Source: JALOTE01 sp031422195 (lineage in GTDB: Bacteria > Pseudomonadota > Alphaproteobacteria > Rhizobiales > Rhizobiaceae). From it: a stretch of 28,166 bases of DNA. The notes below the pieces were generated by a model. The model did not search any database and had not been told where the DNA came from. It was given only the letters and a program-made list of their open reading frames with translations. The stretch is taken from the NCBI GenBank assembly GCA_031422195.1, contig JANOPZ010000139.1:1-28166 (forward strand), in the 5' to 3' direction. The position numbers and the translations under genes are program-made. Shown piece by piece: positions 15,318-23,422 of the stretch. Within the stretch, counting starts at the first letter, position 1. The number at the start of each line of letters is the position of its first letter.

Positions 15318-16290
15318 TGGCTTTAGGCCCCATCTCAATTCTTTGCGGGTGTGTAAAAAGTTCAAATTCCAAACCGCGCACAATGGCGGCCAAGGTGATG
15401 TTGGCATCTTGTGCCGTTGTTACGGCCAAAGCTGTTGGCGCTGAAACCGCAATAATCAAACCGCTGCCCGCAATTGCAGTCTTCTGCACCATTTCAACGG
15501 AAACGCGCGATGTTAAAACCACAGCGCCAATGGCTGCATCCAACCCTTTAACTGCCAGCGCACCAATCAATTTATCCAGCGCATTGTGCCGCCCGACATC
15601 CTCGCGAACGATAAGTAGTCCCTGCCCCGGCACGTAAAAGCCAGCCGCATGCACCGCCCGGGTTTGCGCATTGATGGGCTGGTTGCTGCCCAATTCTTTC
15701 ACAGCATCGGCTATATCGGCAGGAGAAAACTGAACCCCGCTTTGCACATGCGGCACTTGCCGCATTGCGCCTTCCAAGCTTTCAATTCCGCACAGCCCGC
15801 AACCAACCGGCCCTGCCATTGAGCGGCGTCTTGCAGCCAACTTTTCAGCGACGTCACCTGCCAGCCTGATTTGAACATCAATACCCAACTGTGTTTCAAA
15901 AAGCTCAATATTTTCAATCGCGTCAGAGCGTGAAATGATTCCCTCTGTGAGCGAAAAGCCAAAGGCAAAATCCGTTAAATCCTGCGGCGTTGCCATCAGC
16001 ACCGCATGAGTTGACCCGTTAAAACTGATCGCAATCGCTGTTTCATCGGCAAGAGCGCGGTGGCCTGTCGTAAATGCGCTGTTGCGGTAAATGAGCTGGT
16101 TGGGCTGAGTGACCCCCACCCCTAACCCTCCACTCAAAGGAGAGGGAGAACTAGAAATCTTGTATAAGCTATCGCCCGAAACTTGATGGTGGTTTTGCGG
16201 GATGTTTGCAACCCCCTCCCCCTTGAGGAGAGGGTTAGGGGTGGGGGTAGGCAAACCCACCAATCCCAACCGCCTTTTAGAAACACCCAT
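15307..16290 (-). CDS. fdhD: FdhD sulfurtransferase for formate dehydrogenase maturation, N-terminus extended by a palindromic repeat
   Basis: FdhD carries sulfur from the cysteine desulfurase to the molybdenum cofactor of formate dehydrogenase. The core is clear: HAVLMATPQDLTDFAFGFSL (residues about 96-115), the CxxC pair in GPVGCGLCGIESL (about C165, C168) and DVGRHNALDKLIGA. The first 65 or so residues are not FdhD-like: PTPTPNPLLKGEGV and SPSPLSGGLGVGVT are translations of the two arms of an inverted repeat at 16112-16248. The protein is about 327 residues against roughly 260-290 for the family. ATG 16290 overlaps the fdsA stop by one base; GTG 16293 is an alternative. Translation may be coupled to fdsA. 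Confidence 0.92.
   Translation of the reverse strand: MGVSKRRLGLVGLPTPTPNPLLKGEGVANIPQNHHQVSGDSLYKISSSPSPLSGGLGVGVTQPNQLIYRNSAFTTGHRALADETAIAISFNGSTHAVLMATPQDLTDFAFGFSLTEGIISRSDAIENIELFETQLGIDVQIRLAGDVAEKLAARRRSMAGPVGCGLCGIESLEGAMRQVPHVQSGVQFSPADIADAVKELGSNQPINAQTRAVHAAGFYVPGQGLLIVREDVGRHNALDKLIGALAVKGLDAAIGAVVLTSRVSVEMVQKTAIAGSGLIIAVSAPTALAVTTAQDANITLAAIVRGLEFELFTHPQRIEMGPKANVA
16112..16248. repeat. Palindromic repeat element translated within fdhD
   Basis: The first 19 bases of the element at 16112-16130 (ACCCCCACCCCTAACCCTC) recur as an exact inverted copy at 16230-16248, and each arm continues into a short GAGG/CCTC-rich hairpin (to about 16146, and from about 16215). The 137-bp unit has no stop codon in the fdhD frame. 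Its sequence resembles short dispersed intergenic elements common in Rhizobiales. It is a different type from the element at 19224-19372. Confidence 0.8.
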
Positions 16291-19172
16291 CACTCAGCCG
16301 CAATCCGCCGCGACATGGCAGCTTGCTCATTATAGGCCCGTTGCCAATCGGTTGGCCCGTTAGAGGGCGAAACTTGAACTGCTGTCACTTTATATTCCGG
16401 GCAGTTTGTCGCCCAATCAGAGAAATCAGTAGTGATCACATTGGCCTGCGTATCGGCATGGTGGAACGTGGTATAAACAACGCCCGTTGAAACGCGGTCC
16501 GTGATTTTGGCACGCAGCGAGGTTTCACCGGCCCGGCTGGCGAGCTTGATCCAATCGCCTTCTTTCACGCCGCGCAACTCGGCATCATGCGGGTGAATTT
16601 CCAACAAATCCTCGTCATGCCATTGCACATTTTCAGTACGGCGCGTTTGCGCCCCCACATTATATTGGCTTAAAATGCGCCCCGTTGTCAGCAGCAGGGG
16701 AAATCTCGGCCCGGTTTTCTCCTCAGTCGCCACATATTCGGTATTGATAAAGCGGCCCTTGCCGCGCACAAACCCGTCAATATGCATCAGCGGCGTGCCT
16801 TCCGGCGCTGCTTCATTACACGGCCATTGCACTGAGCCCATTTCTTCGAGCTTGGCATAAGACACGCCGGCAAAGGAAGGCGTTAGCACAGCGATCTCAT
16901 CCATAATCTGGCTTGGATGTGTGTAGTTCCAATTTCCACCCATGGCATTGGCCAGCAATTGCGTCACCTGCCAATCGGCGTAACCGGCTTTCGGGCTCAT
17001 CACTTTGCGCACACGGTTTATGCGCCGCTCGGCATTGGTGAAGGTGCCGTCTTTTTCCAAAAACGTTGAACCCGGCAAAAACACATGGGCATAATTGGCG
17101 GTTTCGTTGAGGAAAAGATCATGGACAATCACGCAATCCATCGCTGCCAAACCGGCGGCAACGTGCTTGGTGTCAGGGTCTGATTGCAAAATATCTTCGC
17201 CTTGAATGTAGATGCCCTTGAAAGTGCCTTCAACGGCAGCATCCAACATATTAGGGATGCGCAAACCCGGCTCATCATCAATTTTCACGCCCCAAAGGCT
17301 TTCAAATGTTTCGCGCACGGCGTCGTTTTTCACATGTCGATAGCCCGGCAATTCATGTGGGAATGAACCCATATCGCATGCGCCCTGCACATTATTCTGG
17401 CCGCGCAACGGGTTCACACCAACACCTTTACGGCCAATATTGCCGGTGAGCATGGCAAGGTTAGCAATCGCAATAACCGTGGTTGAGCCTTGGCTGTGTT
17501 CGGTAACACCGAGGCCATAATAAATGGCGCCATTACCTCCACGTGCAAACAAACGCGCCGCTGCACGAAGCTCTTGCGCATTAACACCGCTCAAAAGCTC
17601 AATGGCTTCCGGTGAGTTTTGCGGCAGCGAAATAAACGCGGCATAATCCAAAAACTCATCCCAATCACAACGTGTGCGGATAAATTCTTCATCCATCAGC
17701 CCTTCGGTCACGATAACATGCGCAAGTGCGGTAACGACTGCGACGTTTGTTCCAGGGCGAAGTGGCAAATGATGCGCCGCTTCCACATGCGGTGTGCGCA
17801 CAATATCGATGCGGCGCGGGTCAATGACGATCAGCTTGGCCCCGGGCTTGCCGTTTTTGCCGCGCAGGCGTTTTTTAAGGCGTGATGCAAACACCGGATG
17901 GCCGTCCGTTGGGTTTGCCCCGATTAAAATCACCACGTCAGTATGTTCAACCGAGTCAAAATCCTGCGTGCCAGCAGATGTGCCAAAGGTTTGGCCCAAA
18001 CCGTAACCGGTCGGCGAATGACAAACACGGGCGCAGGTATCTGTGTTATTGTTCAAAAACACCGCACGTGCCAATTTCTGCACAAGATACGTCTCTTCAT
18101 TGGTGCAGCGCGACGAGGTGATCACGCCAATGGAATGGCGACCGTGGGTCTCTTGAATGCCGCGCATTTTAGTGGCGGAGAACTCCAGCGCTTCGCCCCA
18201 GCTCACTTCGCGCCACGGTTGGTCAATTGTGTCACGGATCATCGGGTTCAAAATTCGGTCGCTATGGCTGGCATAGCCGTAGGCAAACCGGCCCTTGACA
18301 CAAGAGTGTCCGCGATTGGCCTTGCCGTCTTTATAAGGCACCATGCGCACCAGTTCTTCCCCGCGCATTTCAGCTTTGAACGAGCAGCCAACACCGCAAT
18401 AAGCGCAGGTTGTAACAACGGAATGTTCGGGCTGGCCAATCGCAATGACGCTTTTTTCAGTCAGCGTTGCGGTCGGGCAGGCTTGCACGCAAGCACCGCA
18501 CGACACGCATTCTGATCCCATAAAATGCTCATGCATACCGGGCGAAACGCGGCTTTCAAAACCACGGCCTTCGATGGTCAGCGCAAATGTGCCCTGCACT
18601 TCTTCACAAGCGCGAACGCATCGCGAGCAGACAATGCATTTTGACGGATCATAGGTGAAATACGGGTTGCTCTCATCCTTCGGCATATATTTGGCATTCA
18701 GTTCGCCGGTTGCTTCGCGCGGGGCCACATGGTTGCCGCCGACGTAGCCGTACCGCACGTCGCGCAGGCCCACTGCGCCCGCCATATCCTGCAATTCGCA
18801 ATCGCCATTGGCAGCACATGTCAGGCAATCGAGCGGATGATCAGAAATATAAAGCTCCATCACGCCCCGGCGAATGTCTTTCAATTTGCCGGTTTGCGTA
18901 TGCACAACCATGCCCGCTGCAACCGGCGTGGTGCAGGACGCTGGCGTGCCATTTCGGCCTTCGATTTCAACCAGACACAAACGGCATGAGCCAAACGCAT
19001 CCACCATATCGGTGGCGCAGAGTTTGGGCACCTGAATGCCAGCCTCCATCGACGCCCGCATGACTGACGTGCCTTCCGGCACCATGATTTCGCGGCCATC
19101 AATCGTGAGGGTAATGAGTGTGGTGCCAGATGACACCGGCGTGCCGTAATCGATTTCGTGGATTAGGGACAT
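16290..19172 (-). CDS. fdsA: FdsA, catalytic alpha subunit of NAD-dependent formate dehydrogenase
   Basis: A 960-residue cytoplasmic molybdoenzyme subunit oxidising formate to CO2. Domains in order: an N-terminal [2Fe-2S] domain (C52, C63, C66, C80); a His/Cys cluster segment HPLDCLTC (H112, C116, C119, C125); a two-cluster ferredoxin domain (C179-C189 and C222-C232); a [4Fe-4S] segment TCAYCGVGC (C256, C259, C263, C291); and the bis-MGD catalytic domain. The molybdenum-ligating cysteine and its partner are C384-H385 in CARVCHSPTG. Length and layout match FdsA of soluble FdsABG enzymes. It is separated from fdsB by a 214-nt gap that holds a palindromic element, and is followed by fdhD with one base of overlap. 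Confidence 0.97.
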   Translation of the reverse strand: MSLIHEIDYGTPVSSGTTLITLTIDGREIMVPEGTSVMRASMEAGIQVPKLCATDMVDAFGSCRLCLVEIEGRNGTPASCTTPVAAGMVVHTQTGKLKDIRRGVMELYISDHPLDCLTCAANGDCELQDMAGAVGLRDVRYGYVGGNHVAPREATGELNAKYMPKDESNPYFTYDPSKCIVCSRCVRACEEVQGTFALTIEGRGFESRVSPGMHEHFMGSECVSCGACVQACPTATLTEKSVIAIGQPEHSVVTTCAYCGVGCSFKAEMRGEELVRMVPYKDGKANRGHSCVKGRFAYGYASHSDRILNPMIRDTIDQPWREVSWGEALEFSATKMRGIQETHGRHSIGVITSSRCTNEETYLVQKLARAVFLNNNTDTCARVCHSPTGYGLGQTFGTSAGTQDFDSVEHTDVVILIGANPTDGHPVFASRLKKRLRGKNGKPGAKLIVIDPRRIDIVRTPHVEAAHHLPLRPGTNVAVVTALAHVIVTEGLMDEEFIRTRCDWDEFLDYAAFISLPQNSPEAIELLSGVNAQELRAAARLFARGGNGAIYYGLGVTEHSQGSTTVIAIANLAMLTGNIGRKGVGVNPLRGQNNVQGACDMGSFPHELPGYRHVKNDAVRETFESLWGVKIDDEPGLRIPNMLDAAVEGTFKGIYIQGEDILQSDPDTKHVAAGLAAMDCVIVHDLFLNETANYAHVFLPGSTFLEKDGTFTNAERRINRVRKVMSPKAGYADWQVTQLLANAMGGNWNYTHPSQIMDEIAVLTPSFAGVSYAKLEEMGSVQWPCNEAAPEGTPLMHIDGFVRGKGRFINTEYVATEEKTGPRFPLLLTTGRILSQYNVGAQTRRTENVQWHDEDLLEIHPHDAELRGVKEGDWIKLASRAGETSLRAKITDRVSTGVVYTTFHHADTQANVITTDFSDWATNCPEYKVTAVQVSPSNGPTDWQRAYNEQAAMSRRIAAE

Positions 19173-19223
19173 GATGGTGAACTTTCATTATCTGAAATCA
19201 AACTCGGGAGGTATTGAAAGAAT

Positions 19224-19372
19224 ACCCCTTTCTGTCGGCTGCTCCGACATGTCTCCCTCAAGGGGAGAGATTGGGGGTAACTATCCGATTTCTGGTTATT
19301 TACTAACCTTTCAATGTGAAACGCCGATCTCTCCCCTTGCGGGAGAGATGTCACGAAGTGACAGAGAGGGGT
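19224..19372. repeat. Inverted pair of palindromic elements between fdsB and fdsA
   Basis: Two inverted copies of a roughly 47-bp element flank an A/T-rich spacer. Right arm (19327-19372): ATCTCTCCC-CTTGC-GGGAGAGAT, then TGTCAC-GAA-GTGACA, then GAGGGGT. Left arm (about 19224-19270): the same units in reverse, with TGTCGG-CTGCT-CCGACA (19233-19249) and a TCTCCC/GGGAGA stem. The small hairpins differ in sequence yet both pair perfectly. The whole lies inside the fds operon and could form long mRNA structure between fdsB and fdsA. It resembles Rhizobiales intergenic palindromes. Confidence 0.85.
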
Positions 19373-19386
19373 CTTTTCGCCACTCA

Positions 19387-20943
19387 TCACTCCGCAGCCT
19401 CCAACATCACCTTTGGCTGAAAGTCATCCGGAAAATAAGTCATCGCACTCATCACAGGGTATGGCGTGAAGCCGCCGAGCGCGCAGAGCGAGCCGAATTT
19501 CATGGTGTTGGCCAAATCAGCGACCAGCGCTTTTTGTTTCTCTGGCTCGATACCCTGCTCAAGTTTGGTCAGCACCTCAGCGCCGCGCACGGCACCAATA
19601 CGGCATGGCGTACACTTGCCGCAGCTTTCAATGGCACAAAATTCAAAAGCGAATTTGGCCTGTTTCAACATATCGGCGGTGTCATCAAACACGACAATAC
19701 CGGCATGCCCGATCAGCCCGCCTGCCGCTGTAAAGGCTTCATAATCAAACAAGGTGCAAAACATTGAGCGTGGGAAATAAGCACCAAGCGGCCCGCCAAC
19801 CTGCACGGCTTTAACAGGGCGGCCAGAGCGCGTGCCACCGGCAATTTCATCAACAATTTCGCCAAGCGTCAGGCCGAAGCCAACTTCGAATAGACCGCCG
19901 TGTTTGACGTTACCGGCAATCTGGATCGGGATGGTTCCACGGGATCGGCCCATCCCAAAATCACGGTAATGCGCAGCCCCTTTTTCCATAATGACCGGAA
20001 CTGAGGCGAGAGATATGACGTTGTTTACAACGGTCGGCTTGCCCATGAACCCTTCAAGCGCAGGCAGTGGCGGCTTAGCGCGCACGACGCCGCGTTTGCC
20101 TTCAAGCGAGTTTAGCAAGGAGGTTTCTTCGCCGCAGACATAAGCGCCTGCGCCAACGCGAATTTCGATATCAAACGCATGAATCGAACCCAGAATCGAA
20201 TGGCCTAACATGCTGTTTTCATTGGCAATCTTAACGGCCTGATTCATCACATCAATGGCGTCAGGGTACTCGGACCGAAGGTAAACATAGCCCTTCGTTG
20301 CACCGGTCGCGATACCAGCAATGATCATGCCTTCCAGCAAACAGAACGGATCGCCCTCCATAATCATGCGGTCGGCAAACGTGCCGCTGTCACCTTCATC
20401 GGCGTTGCAAACGATATACTTCTGTTCGGCCTTGGCACCTAAAACGGTGTTCCACTTGATACCCGTTGGAAAGCCCGCGCCGCCACGCCCGCGAAGGCCG
20501 GAATCTGTTACAGTTTTAACAATCTCGGCAGGCGTTGTTGCGATTGCATTGCGCAGGCCGATCAATCCACCATGGGCTTCGTAATCAGCGATAGACAGCG
20601 GATCAATCACCCCAACGCGGGCAAATGTCAGACGCGTTTGCTTTTTCAAGTACGCGAGTTCTTCAGTCAAACCAAGCGCCAAACCATGCGCACCGCCGCT
20701 CAAAAAATCTGCCTCAAAAAGTGATATAACATCACCAACTTCAACGGGCCCGTAAGCAACGCGGCCATGTTCCGTCACCACTTCAACAAGCGGCTCCAGC
20801 CAAACCATCCCGCGAGAACCGTTACGCAAGATGTTCACATTTTGCCCGCGCCGCGCAGCTTCATCGGCAATTGCCCTCGCTACATCATCGGCACCCAGGG
20901 CTTTAGCTGCTGCATCGCGCGGCACATAAACGGTGATGCTCAT
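19387..20943 (-). CDS. fdsB: FdsB, flavin/NAD-binding beta subunit of formate dehydrogenase
   Basis: A 518-residue diaphorase subunit related to the 51-kDa NuoF subunit, passing electrons from FdsA to NAD+. An N-terminal thioredoxin-like domain (about 1-110) precedes the NAD-binding SGLRGRGGAGFPTGIKW, the FMN-binding YIVCNADEGDSGTFADR, and the [4Fe-4S] motif ESCGKCTPCRIGA. Length fits FdsB. ATG 20943 overlaps the fdsG stop in an ATGA junction, so I prefer it to GTG 20952. The gene is followed by the palindromic gap before fdsA. Confidence 0.97.
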   Translation of the reverse strand: MSITVYVPRDAAAKALGADDVARAIADEAARRGQNVNILRNGSRGMVWLEPLVEVVTEHGRVAYGPVEVGDVISLFEADFLSGGAHGLALGLTEELAYLKKQTRLTFARVGVIDPLSIADYEAHGGLIGLRNAIATTPAEIVKTVTDSGLRGRGGAGFPTGIKWNTVLGAKAEQKYIVCNADEGDSGTFADRMIMEGDPFCLLEGMIIAGIATGATKGYVYLRSEYPDAIDVMNQAVKIANENSMLGHSILGSIHAFDIEIRVGAGAYVCGEETSLLNSLEGKRGVVRAKPPLPALEGFMGKPTVVNNVISLASVPVIMEKGAAHYRDFGMGRSRGTIPIQIAGNVKHGGLFEVGFGLTLGEIVDEIAGGTRSGRPVKAVQVGGPLGAYFPRSMFCTLFDYEAFTAAGGLIGHAGIVVFDDTADMLKQAKFAFEFCAIESCGKCTPCRIGAVRGAEVLTKLEQGIEPEKQKALVADLANTMKFGSLCALGGFTPYPVMSAMTYFPDDFQPKVMLEAAE

Positions 20944-21419
20944 TTGCGGCACTCTGCAATCAACGTATTCAATTTAGTATCTGTCAGCCGCCCGATTACT
21001 TTGCCATCCACTAAAGCCGCTGGCCCGCAGGCGCAAAGGCCAAGGCAGTAGACTGCCTCGAGCGTAATGCCGCCATCTTTCGAAGTATCGCCAAATTTCA
21101 TACCGAGTAGGCTTTCAGCCTGCATTGCCAAAGCCTCTGAGCCAACCGATTGACAGGCCTCAGCGCGGCACAGTTTTATTACATGGCGGCCAGCGGGCTT
21201 ATGGCGAAAATCATGATAGAATGTTGCAACGCCGTGAATTTCAGCGCGGCTGATGTTCAAGCGCCCTGCAATCTGGCGCAAAGCTTCATCCGGCACATAA
21301 CCAACATCATGTTGAACCTCATGCAAAATGGGCAGCAGTGCCCCTTCAAGATGCATATTTCGGTCGCAAATCGCGTCAACGCGCTCGCTAATTCCACCCG
21401 GAACAACATGTAGTGTCAT
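20940..21419 (-). CDS. fdsG: FdsG, [2Fe-2S] gamma subunit of formate dehydrogenase
   Basis: A 159-residue subunit related to the 24-kDa NuoE protein. The thioredoxin-like [2Fe-2S] site is complete: LCRAEACQS (C84, C89) and YCLGLCACG (C125, C129). It forms the diaphorase module with FdsB. The ATG is preceded by GAGAGGCGGG, a good ribosome binding site. It is the first gene of the fds operon, and a LysR-type inverted repeat sits about 90 nt upstream of its start. Confidence 0.97.
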   Translation of the reverse strand: MTLHVVPGGISERVDAICDRNMHLEGALLPILHEVQHDVGYVPDEALRQIAGRLNISRAEIHGVATFYHDFRHKPAGRHVIKLCRAEACQSVGSEALAMQAESLLGMKFGDTSKDGGITLEAVYCLGLCACGPAALVDGKVIGRLTDTKLNTLIAECRK

Positions 21420-21505
21420 TGAACCCGCCTCTCATTCCGCATGTTTGCGTGAATAATCGAATTTGAGCGTATTTTGATCAGAAATTCAATATCAAACTCT
21501 GGTCA

Positions 21506-21528
21506 ATTGATAGTTATGTCCTATCAAT
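21506..21528 (-). promoter_or_regulatory. LysR-type operator upstream of fdsG
   Basis: ATTGATAG-N7-CTATCAAT is a perfect 8-bp inverted repeat that contains a T-N11-A LysR box. It starts at the lysR stop codon and lies 87-109 nt before fdsG. On the minus strand a -35-like TTGACC (21506-21501) adjoins it, with a weak -10-like TCTGAT 18 nt further. This is a typical layout for activation of the fds operon by the neighbouring regulator. Confidence 0.7.
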
Positions 21529-22415
21529 CAACGCTTACGCGCATAGGCCCGCGCCTGTTTCAAAAACGCGTCAATTAGCGCCGTATGAGGTTGGCGCGGT
21601 AGAACAACCAGCCCGACCGTGAATGGAATTTCTGGCTCGATGAGAGGAATAGCCCGCACCAAACCGGATTGGCTGAACATTTCAGCGGGTTTTTCGCCCA
21701 TAATCGCAGCCCATTTGCCGCTAAGCACGTGGGAATAAAGCGCGAACACTGAATCAGACTCCAATGCCACATTGGCTGAAACACCGGCACGGGCGAAATG
21801 CTGATTAATAATGCGGCGGTTCTGCATATCCGGTGTCAGCAAGCACAAAGGCACAGCGCTGGCCTCAGCCCATGTCATAGACTTTCGCCCTGCAAACTGT
21901 TTGGTATCCGCTGTCAAAAACCGATGCCGCTCAGTGTATAGCGGAATGGTCGCAACCGAACCCAGCGGCTCGTTGTCGAGATAAGTGATGCCAACATCGA
22001 CTTCCAGGCCGTCTAGCATAGCCAACGTTTGCTCGGAAGTGCGGGCCAAAACGCTGAAGGTCACGGCGGGATGTTGCGCTGAAAATGGCCCTGTCAATTC
22101 CTGCACCATCGGCGTCGCGGTCGGGATAACGGCAATGCGCAATTCGGCCGAAAGCCCGTGCTTGGTGGTTTGAATTTCCGCTTTCATCGCACGGGCATCG
22201 CCCACAATCCGCCGTGCCCAAGCCAATGCACGAGTGCCATCTTCGGTTAGGCCTTGATACCGTGAACCGCGATTAACGAGCTGCACGCCGAGTTGTTCTT
22301 CAAGCTGTTTGATCGCCGCCGATAATGACGGCTGGCTCACATTACAGGCCTCCGCCGCGCGGCCAAAATGTTTCTCCCGCTCCAAAGCTAAAAACATTTC
22401 TAGCTTTTCGATCAA
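21528..22415 (-). CDS. LysR-family regulator, probable activator of the formate dehydrogenase operon
   Basis: A 295-residue LysR-type protein: N-terminal winged helix-turn-helix (residues about 3-60, HFGRAAEACNVSQPSLSAAI) and a periplasmic-binding-like effector domain from about residue 90. It begins at TTG 22415, 3 nt after the iolB stop, so it is probably transcribed and translated with the iol operon, and it lies 108 nt upstream of fdsG. A LysR gene next to fdsGBA is common in Rhizobiales. The inverted repeat at 21506-21528 is a likely binding site. The effector is unknown; formate is a plausible guess. An OxyR-like role is unlikely because the usual redox cysteine pair is not visible. Confidence 0.9.
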   Translation of the reverse strand: MIEKLEMFLALEREKHFGRAAEACNVSQPSLSAAIKQLEEQLGVQLVNRGSRYQGLTEDGTRALAWARRIVGDARAMKAEIQTTKHGLSAELRIAVIPTATPMVQELTGPFSAQHPAVTFSVLARTSEQTLAMLDGLEVDVGITYLDNEPLGSVATIPLYTERHRFLTADTKQFAGRKSMTWAEASAVPLCLLTPDMQNRRIINQHFARAGVSANVALESDSVFALYSHVLSGKWAAIMGEKPAEMFSQSGLVRAIPLIEPEIPFTVGLVVLPRQPHTALIDAFLKQARAYARKR

Positions 22416-22418
22416 AAC

Positions 22419-23222
22419 TCAACCCGCATCGCGTTTGGCAATCCAATCATGGTCAGGATGGTTTTGAAACCGCCATTTGCGCAGCGGCCCCGCCATCACG
22501 TTCAGATAGTACATCTCATAACCATGCGGTGCACCGCACGGGTGATGGCCTTTCGGCACCAAAACCACATCATGGTTTGAAACCGCCATCGTCTCATCAA
22601 GTGAACCATCTTCAGTAAATACCCGTTGAATACCAAAACCCTGTTCGGGGTTGAGACGGTGATAATAGGTTTCTTCGAGATACGTCATCTCTGGGAAATT
22701 ATCTTCATCATGCCGGTGCGGCGGGTAGCTTGACCAGTTGCCCGCTGGCGTAAAAACTTCTGTCACGAGCAAAGAACCTGCAATGTCTTTGTCTTCCATG
22801 GCGATCGGGTGAATATAGCGCGTATTTGGCCCAATACCGCGCGTTACGCGCTCAATCCCGTCAATCACCCGCGCCGGATATGTGCCTTTGGCGGGCGCAG
22901 TGCAAACAGCCAAAGTGCAATCCGTTTCAGCGGTTGCTGCCCAATGTTTATTGTTTGGCACGTAAACCGCCGCAGGCATTCCACCTTCAAAAACATTCAT
23001 TCGATTGCCCAAAACACCAAAGCTTTTTCGCTCAACTGAAATGCGCGCTTTACCCTCCACCAAAACCAATATGGCTTCCAAATCGCCAGTTGCTTCGGTG
23101 ATGCTGTCCCCCATTTTAAGACGGTAAAGCGAAAAACCAACATAGGCCCAGCCAGCGCTTTTGGGCGTTACGGCATGCACTTTACCGGTTGTGCCATTTG
23201 GTTTCACGAGAAGCTTGGCCAT
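22419..23222 (-). CDS. iolB: IolB, 5-deoxy-glucuronate isomerase
   Basis: A 267-residue bicupin of the IolB family that converts 5-deoxy-D-glucuronate to 5-dehydro-2-deoxy-D-gluconate in myo-inositol breakdown. The metal-binding part is visible in YPPHRHDEDNFPEMTYLEE, followed by YYHRLNPEQGFGIQRVFTED and a final VPKGHHPCGAPHGYEMYYLN. Length fits the family. Its ATG overlaps the TAA of the preceding small membrane protein gene (TAATG), and lysR begins 3 nt after its stop. Confidence 0.96.
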   Translation of the reverse strand: MAKLLVKPNGTTGKVHAVTPKSAGWAYVGFSLYRLKMGDSITEATGDLEAILVLVEGKARISVERKSFGVLGNRMNVFEGGMPAAVYVPNNKHWAATAETDCTLAVCTAPAKGTYPARVIDGIERVTRGIGPNTRYIHPIAMEDKDIAGSLLVTEVFTPAGNWSSYPPHRHDEDNFPEMTYLEETYYHRLNPEQGFGIQRVFTEDGSLDETMAVSNHDVVLVPKGHHPCGAPHGYEMYYLNVMAGPLRKWRFQNHPDHDWIAKRDAG

Positions 23223-23422
23223 TATGGGTTATCTTTTTCGGATTTGCCAAATGTAAAAATCAGCACCCAAAAACTATAGGCACCGGCGGCCGCAAACAGC
23301 ATCGCCCAAGGTGGGCTGCCAAGATAGAGTTCGACCCCGGCCCAAATAACACACGTCGCGACAATGGCGTAGCGCCGCCAAACCACTGCGTAAAACGGGT
23401 GATCGGGGTCAATAAGCTTCAT
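23222..23422 (-). CDS. Small membrane protein within the iol operon
   Basis: A 66-residue protein starting MKLIDPDHPFYAVVWRRY, with two hydrophobic segments at about residues 19-33 and 38-57 and a charged tail (GKSEKDNP). It is joined to iolE by an ATGA overlap and to iolB by a TAATG overlap, so it is surely translated. The N-terminal DPDHPFY...WRR pattern looks like a small protein family seen in rhizobia, but I cannot name a function. A link to inositol catabolism or uptake is inferred only from position. Confidence 0.85.
   Translation of the reverse strand: MKLIDPDHPFYAVVWRRYAIVATCVIWAGVELYLGSPPWAMLFAAAGAYSFWVLIFTFGKSEKDNP

Noticed and set aside
16121..16129. CCTAACCCT, resembling telomere-like repeats
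   Set aside because: It is a single occurrence per arm of the palindromic element and not a tandem array.
21506..21528. The inverted repeat as a terminator of the lysR/iol transcript
   Set aside because: The stem is A/T-rich and no U-run follows on the minus strand; a LysR operator explains it better.
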